Assembly (NCBI GenBank): GCA_025055265.1
Contig: JANWXL010000571.1
Coordinates: 1 to 33,606, forward strand
Length of the DNA stretch: 33,606 nucleotides
Reading direction: 5' to 3'
Source of the DNA: Roseiflexus sp.
GTDB lineage: Bacteria > Chloroflexota > Chloroflexia > Chloroflexales > Roseiflexaceae
Made by a program: the position numbers and the translations under genes. Positions 1 through 8,290 of the stretch are shown here, piece after piece. Each line of letters opens with the position of its first letter. The stretch's first letter is position 1. The notes under the pieces are model-generated. The model was given only the letters and a program-made list of their open reading frames with translations, was not told the origin of the DNA and did no database searches.

Positions 1-307
1 CGCCGTCAGCGTCCAGTGCCAGCGCCACGTCGACGCGGTCGTTGACGATCAGCGGAACGCCAGCCGCGCGAGTGAGCGGCAGCAACGCCTTCCCCAGAGC
101 GATCATGTCGCGCGCCGGTACGTCCTTGTCGCGCAGTTGAATGACATGTGCGCCGCCGCGCAGCGCCGCGCGCACGATCTCGATCAGCGAACGTTCACCT
201 GCGGTGCGTCGGTCGGTAATGACATACACGATGCCTCCGCCGGATGGAAACGGGATCGGATCGGTCAGCACAGACGGGGATGGATCGACTGATGTGGACA
301 GTGCCAT
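1..307 (-). CDS. thiE: Thiamine-phosphate synthase, N-terminal part (gene runs off the left edge)
   Basis: Minus-strand reading from ATG at 307: MALSTSVDPSPSVLTDPIPFPSGGGIVYVITDRRTAGERSLIEIVRAALRGGAHVIQLRDKDVPARDMIALGKALLPLTRAAGVPLIVNDRVDVALALDADG; typical ThiE motifs (YVITD, IQLRDK, LIVNDRVDVALA). TPP riboswitch directly upstream. Confidence 0.93.
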   Translation of the reverse strand, partial: MALSTSVDPSPSVLTDPIPFPSGGGIVYVITDRRTAGERSLIEIVRAALRGGAHVIQLRDKDVPARDMIALGKALLPLTRAAGVPLIVNDRVDVALALDADG

Positions 308-335
308 AGTTGTCTCCTCCTGGAGTGCCAGAATC

Positions 336-373
336 AAAACTGCCGCTGACCCCACCAACGTGGATCAGCGGCA
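336..373 (-). terminator. Intrinsic terminator between TPP aptamer and thiE (attenuator)
   Basis: Minus strand TGCCGCTGATCCACG-TTGG-TGGGGTCAGCGGCA followed by GTTTTG; long GC-rich stem plus short T-run. Confidence 0.8.
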
Positions 374-385
374 GACTCTGTCTGG

Positions 386-483
386 ACACTTCCCTACGCT
401 GGTATGACCCAGGTCAGGTTCAAAGGGTCTGCGACATCGGTAGGGTCGCACTCTCAGCCGGGCTCACCCGGCTCCCCCAGTGG
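386..483 (-). ncRNA. TPP riboswitch (THI element)
   Basis: Minus strand contains the conserved THI-box pieces in order: GGGGGAGCC, GGCTGAGAGTGCGACCCT, CAGACCCTTTGAACCTGACCTGGGTCATACCAGCGTAGGGAAGTG. Confidence 0.95.
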
Positions 484-594
484 TGTGTTTAATTGTCATT
501 GGGTTATTAAAAGTAATGATACACGACTTCTGGCAGGATCGCAAGATGCTTTTCGCCCAGCAGTTCGGGTCATGCATCATCAGACAATGGCGGA

Positions 595-697
595 GCGACG
601 ATGTGTAAGGGCGGGTCTCAGACGCAGGCGTTGACGGCGCGGCGGATGACACGCAGAGCGACGATGCGTAAGGGCGGGTCTGAGACCCGCCCTTACG
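595..697. repeat. Partial direct repeat GCGACGATGYGTAAGGGCGGGTCTSAGAC (x2), the second completed to a perfect palindrome
   Basis: Copies at 595-623 and 659-687; 667-697 reads CGTAAGGGCGGGTC-TGA-GACCCGCCCTTACG (14-bp perfect arms). Confidence 0.85.
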
Positions 698-770
698 GCG
701 TCCCAGGGCAGCGCGATGAATTCAGACATCAGCGAACGCATCGTCTGCTTACAACTCATGACTGCACCCT

Positions 771-1661
771 TCACCACACCAGCGCACGCTGCCGAACCGC
801 CATTTGCTCCAGCCGCGCGATGCGCTCCTCTGTCGGCGGATGTGTGCTGAAGAGTTTCACAATCGCGCCGCCATCGAGCGGATTGACAATATACAGGTTC
901 GCCATCGCCGGGTTAGTCGCAAGCGGCAGGCGCTGCTTCCACGCCTCGATCTTGCGTAGCGCTGATGCCAGCGCCAGCGGCGATCCGCTGATTGTCGCGC
1001 CTGCGGCGTCCGCTTCGAATTCGCGCGTGCGCGAGATTGCCAATTGAATCAGCGTCGCAGCGATCGGCGCCACCAGGATCAGCAGCAATCCGCTCACCAA
1101 CCCTGCCAGGCCGCTGTCCTCCCCATCGTCATCGTGGCGCCCAAAGCCGCCAAGCAGCAATGCCCACTGCGCCATATCCGCCAGGATCGCAATCGCGCCG
1201 GCAAACGTCGCCGCAATCGTGCTGATGAGCGTATCGCGGTTCTTGATATGCCCTAATTCATGGGCGATGACCGCGGCAACTTCATCGTCGTTCATCAATT
1301 GCAGCAGTCCGGTTGTGACAGCAACCGCGCCGTGCTGCGGATTGCGACCGGTGGCAAACGCATTCGGCGCCGCCGAGTCGATCAGATAGACGCGCGGCAT
1401 CGGCAGGTTCGCGCGCTGCGCCAGTTGTGCAACCATCTGGTAGAGACGCGGCGCTTCGTACCGGCTGACTTCGCGCGCGCCAGCCATGCTCAGCGCCAGT
1501 TTATCCGAGAACCAGTATGCGCCGCCATTCATCAGGACGGCGAGAATGAATGCGATGATCATGCCCTGCGTGCCGCCGAACCACTGGCCCGCCAGGACCA
1601 GCAGCACCGTCAGCGCACCCAGCAGAGCCGTTGTCTTCAGTGTATTGGTCAATCCTCTCAT
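771..1661 (-). CDS. htpX: HtpX-like M48 family membrane zinc metalloprotease
   Basis: 296 aa; N-terminal TM pair, zinc motif AVIAHELGHIKNRDTL, NAFATGRNPQHGAVAVTTGLL, C-terminal FSTHPPTEERIARL. Confidence 0.94.
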   Translation of the reverse strand: MRGLTNTLKTTALLGALTVLLVLAGQWFGGTQGMIIAFILAVLMNGGAYWFSDKLALSMAGAREVSRYEAPRLYQMVAQLAQRANLPMPRVYLIDSAAPNAFATGRNPQHGAVAVTTGLLQLMNDDEVAAVIAHELGHIKNRDTLISTIAATFAGAIAILADMAQWALLLGGFGRHDDDGEDSGLAGLVSGLLLILVAPIAATLIQLAISRTREFEADAAGATISGSPLALASALRKIEAWKQRLPLATNPAMANLYIVNPLDGGAIVKLFSTHPPTEERIARLEQMAVRQRALVW

Positions 1662-1759
1662 AGCAGCCCTCTATATAACAGCCACGCAGTCGCGGGCAAC
1701 GCGGCGCGCGCCAGCGTGGAGATTGCAGTTCCACGGTCGTTGCCTTCAGGGACAACAAA

Positions 1760-1790
1760 GCCGGGCAGGAACGATATCGAACTGCCCGGC
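1760..1790 (-). terminator. Hairpin downstream of hsp20, probable terminator
   Basis: Minus strand GCCGGGCAG-TTCGATATCGTTC-CTGCCCGGC then TTTGTTG. Confidence 0.5.
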
Positions 1791-1902
1791 AACAACGGCG
1801 CTTATGCTCACCCGCCGTCTTTCTGAGCCTGTCCAGGCTCGCAGGTCATTCACTTACCCCAGACTTCAGGACCGCGGGTGAGCGCGCTTCAGCAGCCTGC
1901 GG

Positions 1903-2352
1903 TCATGCCGTCTGGATGGTGATGCGGTGCGGTCGGGCATGCTCGACTTTCGGCAGCCGGATGGTCAGCACCCCATCCTTGAGCGATGCCGAGATCCTGT
2001 CGGCGTCCACCGTTGCAGGCAGGCGGACGCAACGCTCAATCTTGCCGCTCGTGCGCTCCTGGATGAGGTAGTGCGCATCCTTTGGCTGCTCGACAGCCGC
2101 CTCACCACGGATGGTGAGCATGTTCTGCTCGAGCTGGATATCAACCTTGTCGCTCGGAACGCCCGGCATAAGCGCCGTCACCACATATGCCTCATCGGTT
2201 TCGTAGAGGTCCAATGGAATGCGCGACGTTCCTGCCCAACCGCCAAAGAGGCTGCGTGGCATCACCCAGCTCTCGTTCAGCAGTTGCTCGACTGCATCCG
2301 ACAGCCGCAGCGCCTCAGCGAATGGATCGAAACGGGTCAACGCAGTAGTCAT
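1903..2352 (-). CDS. Hsp20/alpha-crystallin family small heat shock protein
   Basis: 149 aa; IPLDLYETDEAYVVTALMPGVPSDKVDIQLEQNMLTIRGEA and ISASLKDGVLTIRLPKVE; strong RBS AAGGAGGTGAGG before the ATG. Confidence 0.95.
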   Translation of the reverse strand: MTTALTRFDPFAEALRLSDAVEQLLNESWVMPRSLFGGWAGTSRIPLDLYETDEAYVVTALMPGVPSDKVDIQLEQNMLTIRGEAAVEQPKDAHYLIQERTSGKIERCVRLPATVDADRISASLKDGVLTIRLPKVEHARPHRITIQTA

Positions 2353-2444
2353 TGGTCCTCACCTCCTTGTGGCATCTGGTGTTTTCGGTTATGTATATTA
2401 GCGCGTGTGTGTTAGAACTGTGTCAGAGAAACGTTAGCGTTGCG

Positions 2445-3827
2445 TCAATCCTTGTGCGTCTGCAGAACCCACGCCACGCCTTCTTCCACTGTGCTGAAGA
2501 CGCCATCAAGTTGCGCTTCGTAGGCGCGCCGCAGCATTTCCCCCAGGCGCGGACCTGGCGCGACCCCCGCAGCGATCAGGTCACGCCCGCGGACCAGCGG
2601 CGCGGGACGATTTCTGGCGGCGCCCTCAGCCTCGGCAATCGCCAGAAACGCCGCTGCCGGTCGCTCTGGCGGCATTGGCGGTCGTCCGGAGGCGTCAGCT
2701 TCAATCAGTCGCTCCCACTGCACCAGGGTTGCCGGCGCGAGACGGTTCGCCAGGCGACGCACCACGCGCGGCGTCGGCGGGGTGTGAATGTGCACCAGGT
2801 GCTCGCGCACCAGCGGCGTTACCAGACGCTCAAGCCAGTGCGGCGCTCCGATGCGCGCAAGGAACGCTTGCGTCAACGGCACGCCCGCCGCTGCGTGCCC
2901 CGGACTGCGTGGAATGCCGTCCTCTTCGATCACGGTGGTGGGAGGCTTTCCCAGATCATGACACAGGGCTGCAAACATCAGCACCGCGCGGTCGCGCGCA
3001 TCCAGCGCGTCGCGTTCGGCAATGCGCGCTGCTGCATCGCAGACGTAGAGCGTATGAACCCACACGTCTCCTTCAGGGTGAAAGTGCGGGTGTTGCGGGC
3101 ATCCCTGTAATGCGACAAGTTCAGGGTAGAGCGCCAGCCATCCCGACTCATCGAGAGCGTGTAACCCGGCGGAGGGGCAGACGCCAAGAGTTGCCCATTT
3201 GTGCCATTCACGCCAGATACGGTCGCCTGGAAGAGTGGCAGATGCAGGAAGCAGGGTGCGGCAGAGCGCAGCCGTCTCCGGTGCGAGGCGCATATCAAAG
3301 CGCGCCGCAAACTGCATCGCGCGCAACACGCGCAGCGGATCATCGCCAAATGCCTCGGATGTATGCCGCAGCAGCCGCGCTTCGAGATCGGCGCGACCGC
3401 CAAAATAGTCGATCAGATCGCCAGACGGCGTCAGCGCCAGTGCGTTGATAGTAAAGTCGCGGCGCGCCAGCGCCTCGCGCGGCGTCAACGACGGGTCGTA
3501 CTCCAGCAGCGTGCCAGGCTCGTCATCATCGTCAACCGGATGCCGACGCACCGGCAGCGTCACATCCACCTCGTATCCTGCGAGCCGCGCTTTCAATACG
3601 CCAAAAGAGCGACCGACCGCATCAACCCGACCGAACGACGCAAGCGCGGCGGCGAGGGTCTGCCCGTCGATGCCGTACACTTCCACATCAATATCGGTCG
3701 GCGGCAAACCGAGCAGCATATCGCGCACTGCGCCGCCAACCAGCAGGGGACGTCCGCCAGCGCGCGCAAGCGCATCAAAGAGCGACGCCAATGTCTCAAG
3801 AAGGGGGTGCTGAGAGAGAGAAATCAT
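2445..3827 (-). CDS. CCA-adding/poly(A) polymerase-type nucleotidyltransferase with HD domain
   Basis: 460 aa; PLLVGGAVRDMLLGLPPTDIDVEVYG, RRDFTINALAL, DPLRVLRAMQFAARF, FAALCHDLGKP (HD). Confidence 0.92.
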   Translation of the reverse strand: MISLSQHPLLETLASLFDALARAGGRPLLVGGAVRDMLLGLPPTDIDVEVYGIDGQTLAAALASFGRVDAVGRSFGVLKARLAGYEVDVTLPVRRHPVDDDDEPGTLLEYDPSLTPREALARRDFTINALALTPSGDLIDYFGGRADLEARLLRHTSEAFGDDPLRVLRAMQFAARFDMRLAPETAALCRTLLPASATLPGDRIWREWHKWATLGVCPSAGLHALDESGWLALYPELVALQGCPQHPHFHPEGDVWVHTLYVCDAAARIAERDALDARDRAVLMFAALCHDLGKPPTTVIEEDGIPRSPGHAAAGVPLTQAFLARIGAPHWLERLVTPLVREHLVHIHTPPTPRVVRRLANRLAPATLVQWERLIEADASGRPPMPPERPAAAFLAIAEAEGAARNRPAPLVRGRDLIAAGVAPGPRLGEMLRRAYEAQLDGVFSTVEEGVAWVLQTHKD

Positions 3828-3867
3828 CGAGAAGGTAGCGTGCAGACGTTGTGCCGATGATTCAGAA

Positions 3868-5871
3868 TCACAATACCAATATCAAGATTAGCGCCACTGT
3901 CACCACAATGCTCACGCCCGTCGCCCCCAGTGCGACGATCCGATCCCGGTTCAGAAAACGCCAGTCATCGGGCAGTAACTTTTCAAATCCGTAGATATAC
4001 CAGCGGTAGAGCACCGGTTCACGCGATCGCCTTTTGCCTCCAACGCCTTTGGTCACCGTCCATTCATTCAAGTCGAACACGATCTCGGTCACAGGGATGA
4101 AATGGACAATCACTTCGCTTAGCACGATGCGCGTATCGGGATCCAGGCGCTTCTCCGCCTCTTCAATCATCGTCTGAATGCCCGGTACGAGGCGCCATTC
4201 GGAGCGGAATCCGCCCTGCGCCTGCTCGCAGTAGATTTTGCGCTTCTTACAGCGCTGCTGCAGCCACTGTTCATCAACTTTCGGCAAATTGTCGTGTTCA
4301 GTCATTGTTGCCGCCCGGCGATGCCAGCGGATAGTCTTGTGAACAACCAGGCGGCTGGTTCCGTCGCAGCGTTTACAGTGCAATCCGCCGCTTCCCTGGC
4401 AGTCGGGACACGGGATCAGGCGCGGCGGTGCGGCAACCTGTACCGACGCAGACGCAGAGGCGACTGTCGCCGGGGAACCGGGCATCGGATCGCCCGGCAA
4501 TCCGGGATCGGCAGGTGCAGGAACACGCCGACTGCCGTTGCAGCGGGGACAGATGGTGCGCCCGATTCCTTTGCAATCGTCGCACAGCACGACGCGCGTC
4601 GTACCGGGAATGCGCACAATGCCGCCAGGATCGTTCTCAAATCCTTGCGGCGCAGGAAGCGGCACTTCCCAGCGACCGGGCTCACGCTCCAGTTTGATCT
4701 CTATCATCTGATAATCCGGTTCTTCGGCGCTCCGCGCTGGCTCGCGCGTCTCGTACAGCACGCGCAGGACGTACCAGTAGACGTTGCGATGCCCAATCTG
4801 TCGGATCGCTGCCAGGCGCCCTAACGCCGGACGGCGCAGCCACGGTCGGGCATCGCTCCAGTCGTTCAACAGCCGGGCGATTTCGCGCGGATCATTGAGT
4901 TCGTTCATGCGCGTCAGGGCTTCCTGCATCGGCGCCTTGAGCAGATCGGGCGCCAGCGCCTTTTCCACCGGGTGCGGTTCTTCTGGCGGTGATGCCGGAG
5001 TGGAGGGTGTGCTGGCAGGCGCGCTGGTCATCACCTGCGTCGTGCTGGTGTGGCGGTTCAGCGCCTGTTTGAGCGCATCCGCCGCCGCCTGGGCGCTTGG
5101 GTAGCGTTTGGACGGTTCCAGCGCCAGCATCGTGCGGATGATGGTATCGAGCGCAGCGGGCACATCAGTCACGCCGCGGTCGCGCAGCGACATTGGCGGT
5201 GCGAATGGTCCGCCATCATCGCCCAACCCTGGTTTGTAGGGCCAGGGCAGATCACCCGTGAGCATGACATACAACACCACGCCCAGGCTATAGATATCGG
5301 AGAGATGGGTGACAGCGGTTGCCGACGATGCGTGTTCTGGTGAGAGGAATCCGCGCGTCCCCATCACTTTGTTGACCGTCGTCATCGGCGGTTTGCCTGA
5401 TTCGCGGGCGATGCCGAAATCGGCGAGAAACACGCGCTTGCCGTTGTGGTCGACGAGAATATTGCCGGTCGAAATGTCGCGGTGGACGACGCCGTGCGCG
5501 TGGGCATAGTCGAGTGCCGCGGCGGTGCAAAAAAAGATGTGCGCCGCCAGTTCGAGCGGCAGCCGTCCGCGTTGATTGAGCAGATCACGGAGTGATCCGC
5601 CCTCGACATATTCCATGACAGTGTAGTGGAACGGCGACTGATACCCGTGGTCGTAGATCGGCACAATGTGTTCGTGGCGGAGCTGGCTGGTGATCTCCGC
5701 TTCGCGGGTAAAGCGTTCGATCCATTCGGGATCCTGCGAAAGAAGCACCTTAACCGCAACCTGACGGGTGCGCAGCGTCCGGTGACGCGCCAGCCACACC
5801 TGGCTGACGCCCCCTCTGCCGATCTGGCGCTCCAGGCGATAATTGCCGATCCGTTCAGGAAGGTTGCTCAT
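3868..5871 (-). CDS. Serine/threonine protein kinase with C-terminal DnaJ-type CxxCxGxG zinc-binding repeats and a C-terminal TM helix
   Basis: Start at MSNLPERIGNYRLERQIGRGG (ATG at 5871, overlapping the ptsP stop as ATGA). VAVKVL, HRDISTGNILV, DFGIAR, then CDDCKGIGRTICPRCNGSRRV and CPDCQGSGGLHCKRCDGTSRL; hydrophobic C-terminus VALGATGVSIVVTVALILILVL. Confidence 0.9.
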   Translation of the reverse strand: MSNLPERIGNYRLERQIGRGGVSQVWLARHRTLRTRQVAVKVLLSQDPEWIERFTREAEITSQLRHEHIVPIYDHGYQSPFHYTVMEYVEGGSLRDLLNQRGRLPLELAAHIFFCTAAALDYAHAHGVVHRDISTGNILVDHNGKRVFLADFGIARESGKPPMTTVNKVMGTRGFLSPEHASSATAVTHLSDIYSLGVVLYVMLTGDLPWPYKPGLGDDGGPFAPPMSLRDRGVTDVPAALDTIIRTMLALEPSKRYPSAQAAADALKQALNRHTSTTQVMTSAPASTPSTPASPPEEPHPVEKALAPDLLKAPMQEALTRMNELNDPREIARLLNDWSDARPWLRRPALGRLAAIRQIGHRNVYWYVLRVLYETREPARSAEEPDYQMIEIKLEREPGRWEVPLPAPQGFENDPGGIVRIPGTTRVVLCDDCKGIGRTICPRCNGSRRVPAPADPGLPGDPMPGSPATVASASASVQVAAPPRLIPCPDCQGSGGLHCKRCDGTSRLVVHKTIRWHRRAATMTEHDNLPKVDEQWLQQRCKKRKIYCEQAQGGFRSEWRLVPGIQTMIEEAEKRLDPDTRIVLSEVIVHFIPVTEIVFDLNEWTVTKGVGGKRRSREPVLYRWYIYGFEKLLPDDWRFLNRDRIVALGATGVSIVVTVALILILVL

Positions 5872-7538
5872 ACGTAGAAACTCAACACCGATCGGGCTGC
5901 TGATCGCGCCTGCGTCATAGACGTCTCGCCCAAGCGCTCTTTGATCAGGGGAATGCTGGCCGGGTTCATACTCAACTGCACCACTCCCAGCCCAACCAGG
6001 AGCGGTGCAACATCCGGCGCACTGGCGATCTCGCCGCAGACGCACACCTGCAGATGGGCGCGTGCAGCGGCGCCGACGGTTTGCGCGATCAGGCGCAGAA
6101 CAGCGGCGGAGGTCTGCGGATAGCGGGCGGATACATCAGCGCTGGTGCGATCAGCGGCAAGCGCATACTGCGCCAGATCGTTCGTGCCGATGCTAAAGAA
6201 CGCCGCCTCGCGCGCCAGCAGATCGGCAGTGATCGCTGCCGCTGGCGTTTCAATCATGACACCGACGGGTACGTCCGCCCGGTACGGAATGTCTTCCTGC
6301 GCCAGCGACTCGGCGGCGCTGCGGATCTGTTCCCGCGCCCACGCGACTTCGTCCGGTGTGGTGACCATCGGCAGCAGGATGCGCAGATCGCCATGCACTG
6401 CCGCGCGGAGCATGGCGCGAATCTGAGTCTGGAACAGATCGGGGCGACGCATAGCCAGGCGCACCCCGCGGATGCCGAGCGACGGGTTGAGTTCATGGGG
6501 CAGGTCGAGGTAGTCCACCCGCTTATCGCCGCCAATATCCAGCGTGCGGATAATGACCGGGCGACCTTCCATGATGTCGAGCACAGTGCGATAGGCTTCA
6601 TACTGTTCGTGTTCACCGGGCGGAGCGCTGCGCCCCAGGAAGAGGAACTCGGTGCGGAACAGCCCGATGCCTTCCGCGCCCTGTTCGAGGGCGGCGCGCG
6701 CCTCCAGCGGATGGCTGATATTCGCCCAGATCGTCACCGGTTCGCCGCTCGCCAGCCGCCCCGGTTGATCGCGCAACGGTTGGCGTCGGATCCGCGCAAG
6801 GATCGAACCCGACGCGCGTCGTTCGTAGGAGGACCACTCAAAGGCGTCAGGATCAACGATCAGCAGACCGGTGTATCCATCGAGCACGAGCGGTGCGCCA
6901 TCGGGAACCGCCAGCGTCGCTGCGCCCAGCCCGACAACCGCCGGAATGCCGAAGGCGCGCGCCAGAATGGTTGTGTGGCTGGTTGGCCCACCCTCAGCCG
7001 TTGCGAATCCGGCGATCCGTCCATCGCGCAGACTGACCGCTTCCGCTGGCGTCAGATCGTTCGTCACCAGGATAGCGCCGATCGGCAGATCGTGGATGCG
7101 GCGCGTTTCGCCGTGCAGCGCCGTCAGGATCGCGCGTCGCACGCTATCCACGTCGCTGGAGCGTTCGCGGAGATAGGGGTCTTCGATTGCTTCAATGGTT
7201 TCGCGCAATGATCCGATGGCGGCAATCAGCGCCTGTTCCAGGCTGATGTGCCCCTCGCGCATGCGCCGTTCAACTTCCTGCGTCAGGGTTTCGTCTTCGA
7301 CGAGAAGCGCATGGGTGTCAAAAATGCGCGCCTCTTCGATGCGGCCCTCTTCACGCAACAGATCCGCCAGCGCGCGAAGCTGAGTGGCAGCCATTGCCTG
7401 AGCTGCCGTGAAGCGCGCCATCGCGGCGTCGATATCGGCATCGACCGTATGCCAGGTGTGGTTATCGGGCAGATACCGCACTGCGCGCCCGAGCGCCACT
7501 CCTGGTGAACTGCCAGCGCCACGAAGATAGATGGCCAT
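5868..7538 (-). CDS. ptsP: Phosphoenolpyruvate-protein phosphotransferase (PTS enzyme I)
   Basis: 556 aa; GGPTSHTTILARAFGIPAVVG (phospho-His site), GIGLFRTEFLFL, RTLDIGGDKRVDYL, FFSIGTNDLAQYALAADR, VCVCGEIASAP. Confidence 0.96.
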   Translation of the reverse strand: MAIYLRGAGSSPGVALGRAVRYLPDNHTWHTVDADIDAAMARFTAAQAMAATQLRALADLLREEGRIEEARIFDTHALLVEDETLTQEVERRMREGHISLEQALIAAIGSLRETIEAIEDPYLRERSSDVDSVRRAILTALHGETRRIHDLPIGAILVTNDLTPAEAVSLRDGRIAGFATAEGGPTSHTTILARAFGIPAVVGLGAATLAVPDGAPLVLDGYTGLLIVDPDAFEWSSYERRASGSILARIRRQPLRDQPGRLASGEPVTIWANISHPLEARAALEQGAEGIGLFRTEFLFLGRSAPPGEHEQYEAYRTVLDIMEGRPVIIRTLDIGGDKRVDYLDLPHELNPSLGIRGVRLAMRRPDLFQTQIRAMLRAAVHGDLRILLPMVTTPDEVAWAREQIRSAAESLAQEDIPYRADVPVGVMIETPAAAITADLLAREAAFFSIGTNDLAQYALAADRTSADVSARYPQTSAAVLRLIAQTVGAAARAHLQVCVCGEIASAPDVAPLLVGLGVVQLSMNPASIPLIKERLGETSMTQARSAARSVLSFYV

Positions 7539-7814
7539 CTATTCCTCGGCTGTGAGTTGATCCAGTAATGCGGCCAGCGCCGCCACTGCCTCACGTTCAT
7601 CGTCGCCCTCGGCGCGGATCAGCACCTGATGCCCCTGCGCGGCGCCAAGTTGCAGCAGATTCAACAGGCTGACCGGCAGCTCGACCGAGGATCGCCGGCT
7701 CATGTTCCGTACCGTGATGCGGCTGCGAAACTCGCGCGTCTTGCGATAGAAATCGGCTGCCGGACGCGCATGCAGCCCGAAGGGATGCCGAATGCGTACC
7801 ACTCGCTCTTCCAT
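7539..7814 (-). CDS. HPr family phosphocarrier protein
   Basis: MEERVVRIRHPFGLHARPAADFYRKTREF...; GLHARPAA active-site motif; immediately adjacent to the enzyme I gene. The ORF opens at 7844 but MEERVV at 7814 is the better start. Confidence 0.9.
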   Translation of the reverse strand: MEERVVRIRHPFGLHARPAADFYRKTREFRSRITVRNMSRRSSVELPVSLLNLLQLGAAQGHQVLIRAEGDDEREAVAALAALLDQLTAEE

Positions 7815-7867
7815 GTCTCTTCGAAGGTGCACATCACCGCCCATCTCCCATAGAGACAGGCATTGCG

Positions 7868-8278
7868 TTACTGATAGCGTATGCGACGATCCGACTGCAC
7901 TTTGACCAGATCGCGTCCGCGCAGCGCGGCGGCGGCCGTTTCCTCCAGCGTCGCACCGACCGATGCCTCGACCGCTGCAAGATACGCGCCCTCAACAAGC
8001 GGAGCGTTGCTGATGACGACGCGCATGGCGGGCTCGTCTTCGAGGACGGCTTCGACACTCAGTGCGGCGCTGGTGAAATCGACCAGCACGAGCACGCCGT
8101 CGTTGCTGGCAACCCGGCGCAGACCGTCGCGAATAGCCTCTGTGCTGATTCCGAGCGAACCGTCAACGGCTCCGCCTACTGCGACAATCGGAACCTGACC
8201 ATGCGTCGCCTGATCGGCAAACTCCTTGACGCCGCTCGCAAGCCGTTCACTATGAGCAACGATCAAAATGCCAACCAT
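7868..8278 (-). CDS. dhaM: PTS-dependent dihydroxyacetone kinase phosphotransferase subunit DhaM (EIIA-Man-like)
   Basis: 136 aa; MVGILIVAHSERLASGVKEFADQ (active His), VDFTSAALSVEAVLE, NAPLVEGAYLAAVEA; located with dhaK/dhaL. Confidence 0.93.
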   Translation of the reverse strand: MVGILIVAHSERLASGVKEFADQATHGQVPIVAVGGAVDGSLGISTEAIRDGLRRVASNDGVLVLVDFTSAALSVEAVLEDEPAMRVVISNAPLVEGAYLAAVEASVGATLEETAAAALRGRDLVKVQSDRRIRYQ

Positions 8279-8290
8279 ATCATGTCACAA

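Noticed and set aside
601-1047. 148-aa plus-strand ORF overlapping the repeat and the htpX 3' end
   Set aside because: Runs through palindromic repeat DNA and antisense to htpX; no domain features.
6054-7211. 385-aa plus-strand ORF antisense to the enzyme I gene
   Set aside because: Arg/Gln/His-rich translation without domain motifs; shadow ORF of a GC-rich, strongly supported ptsP.
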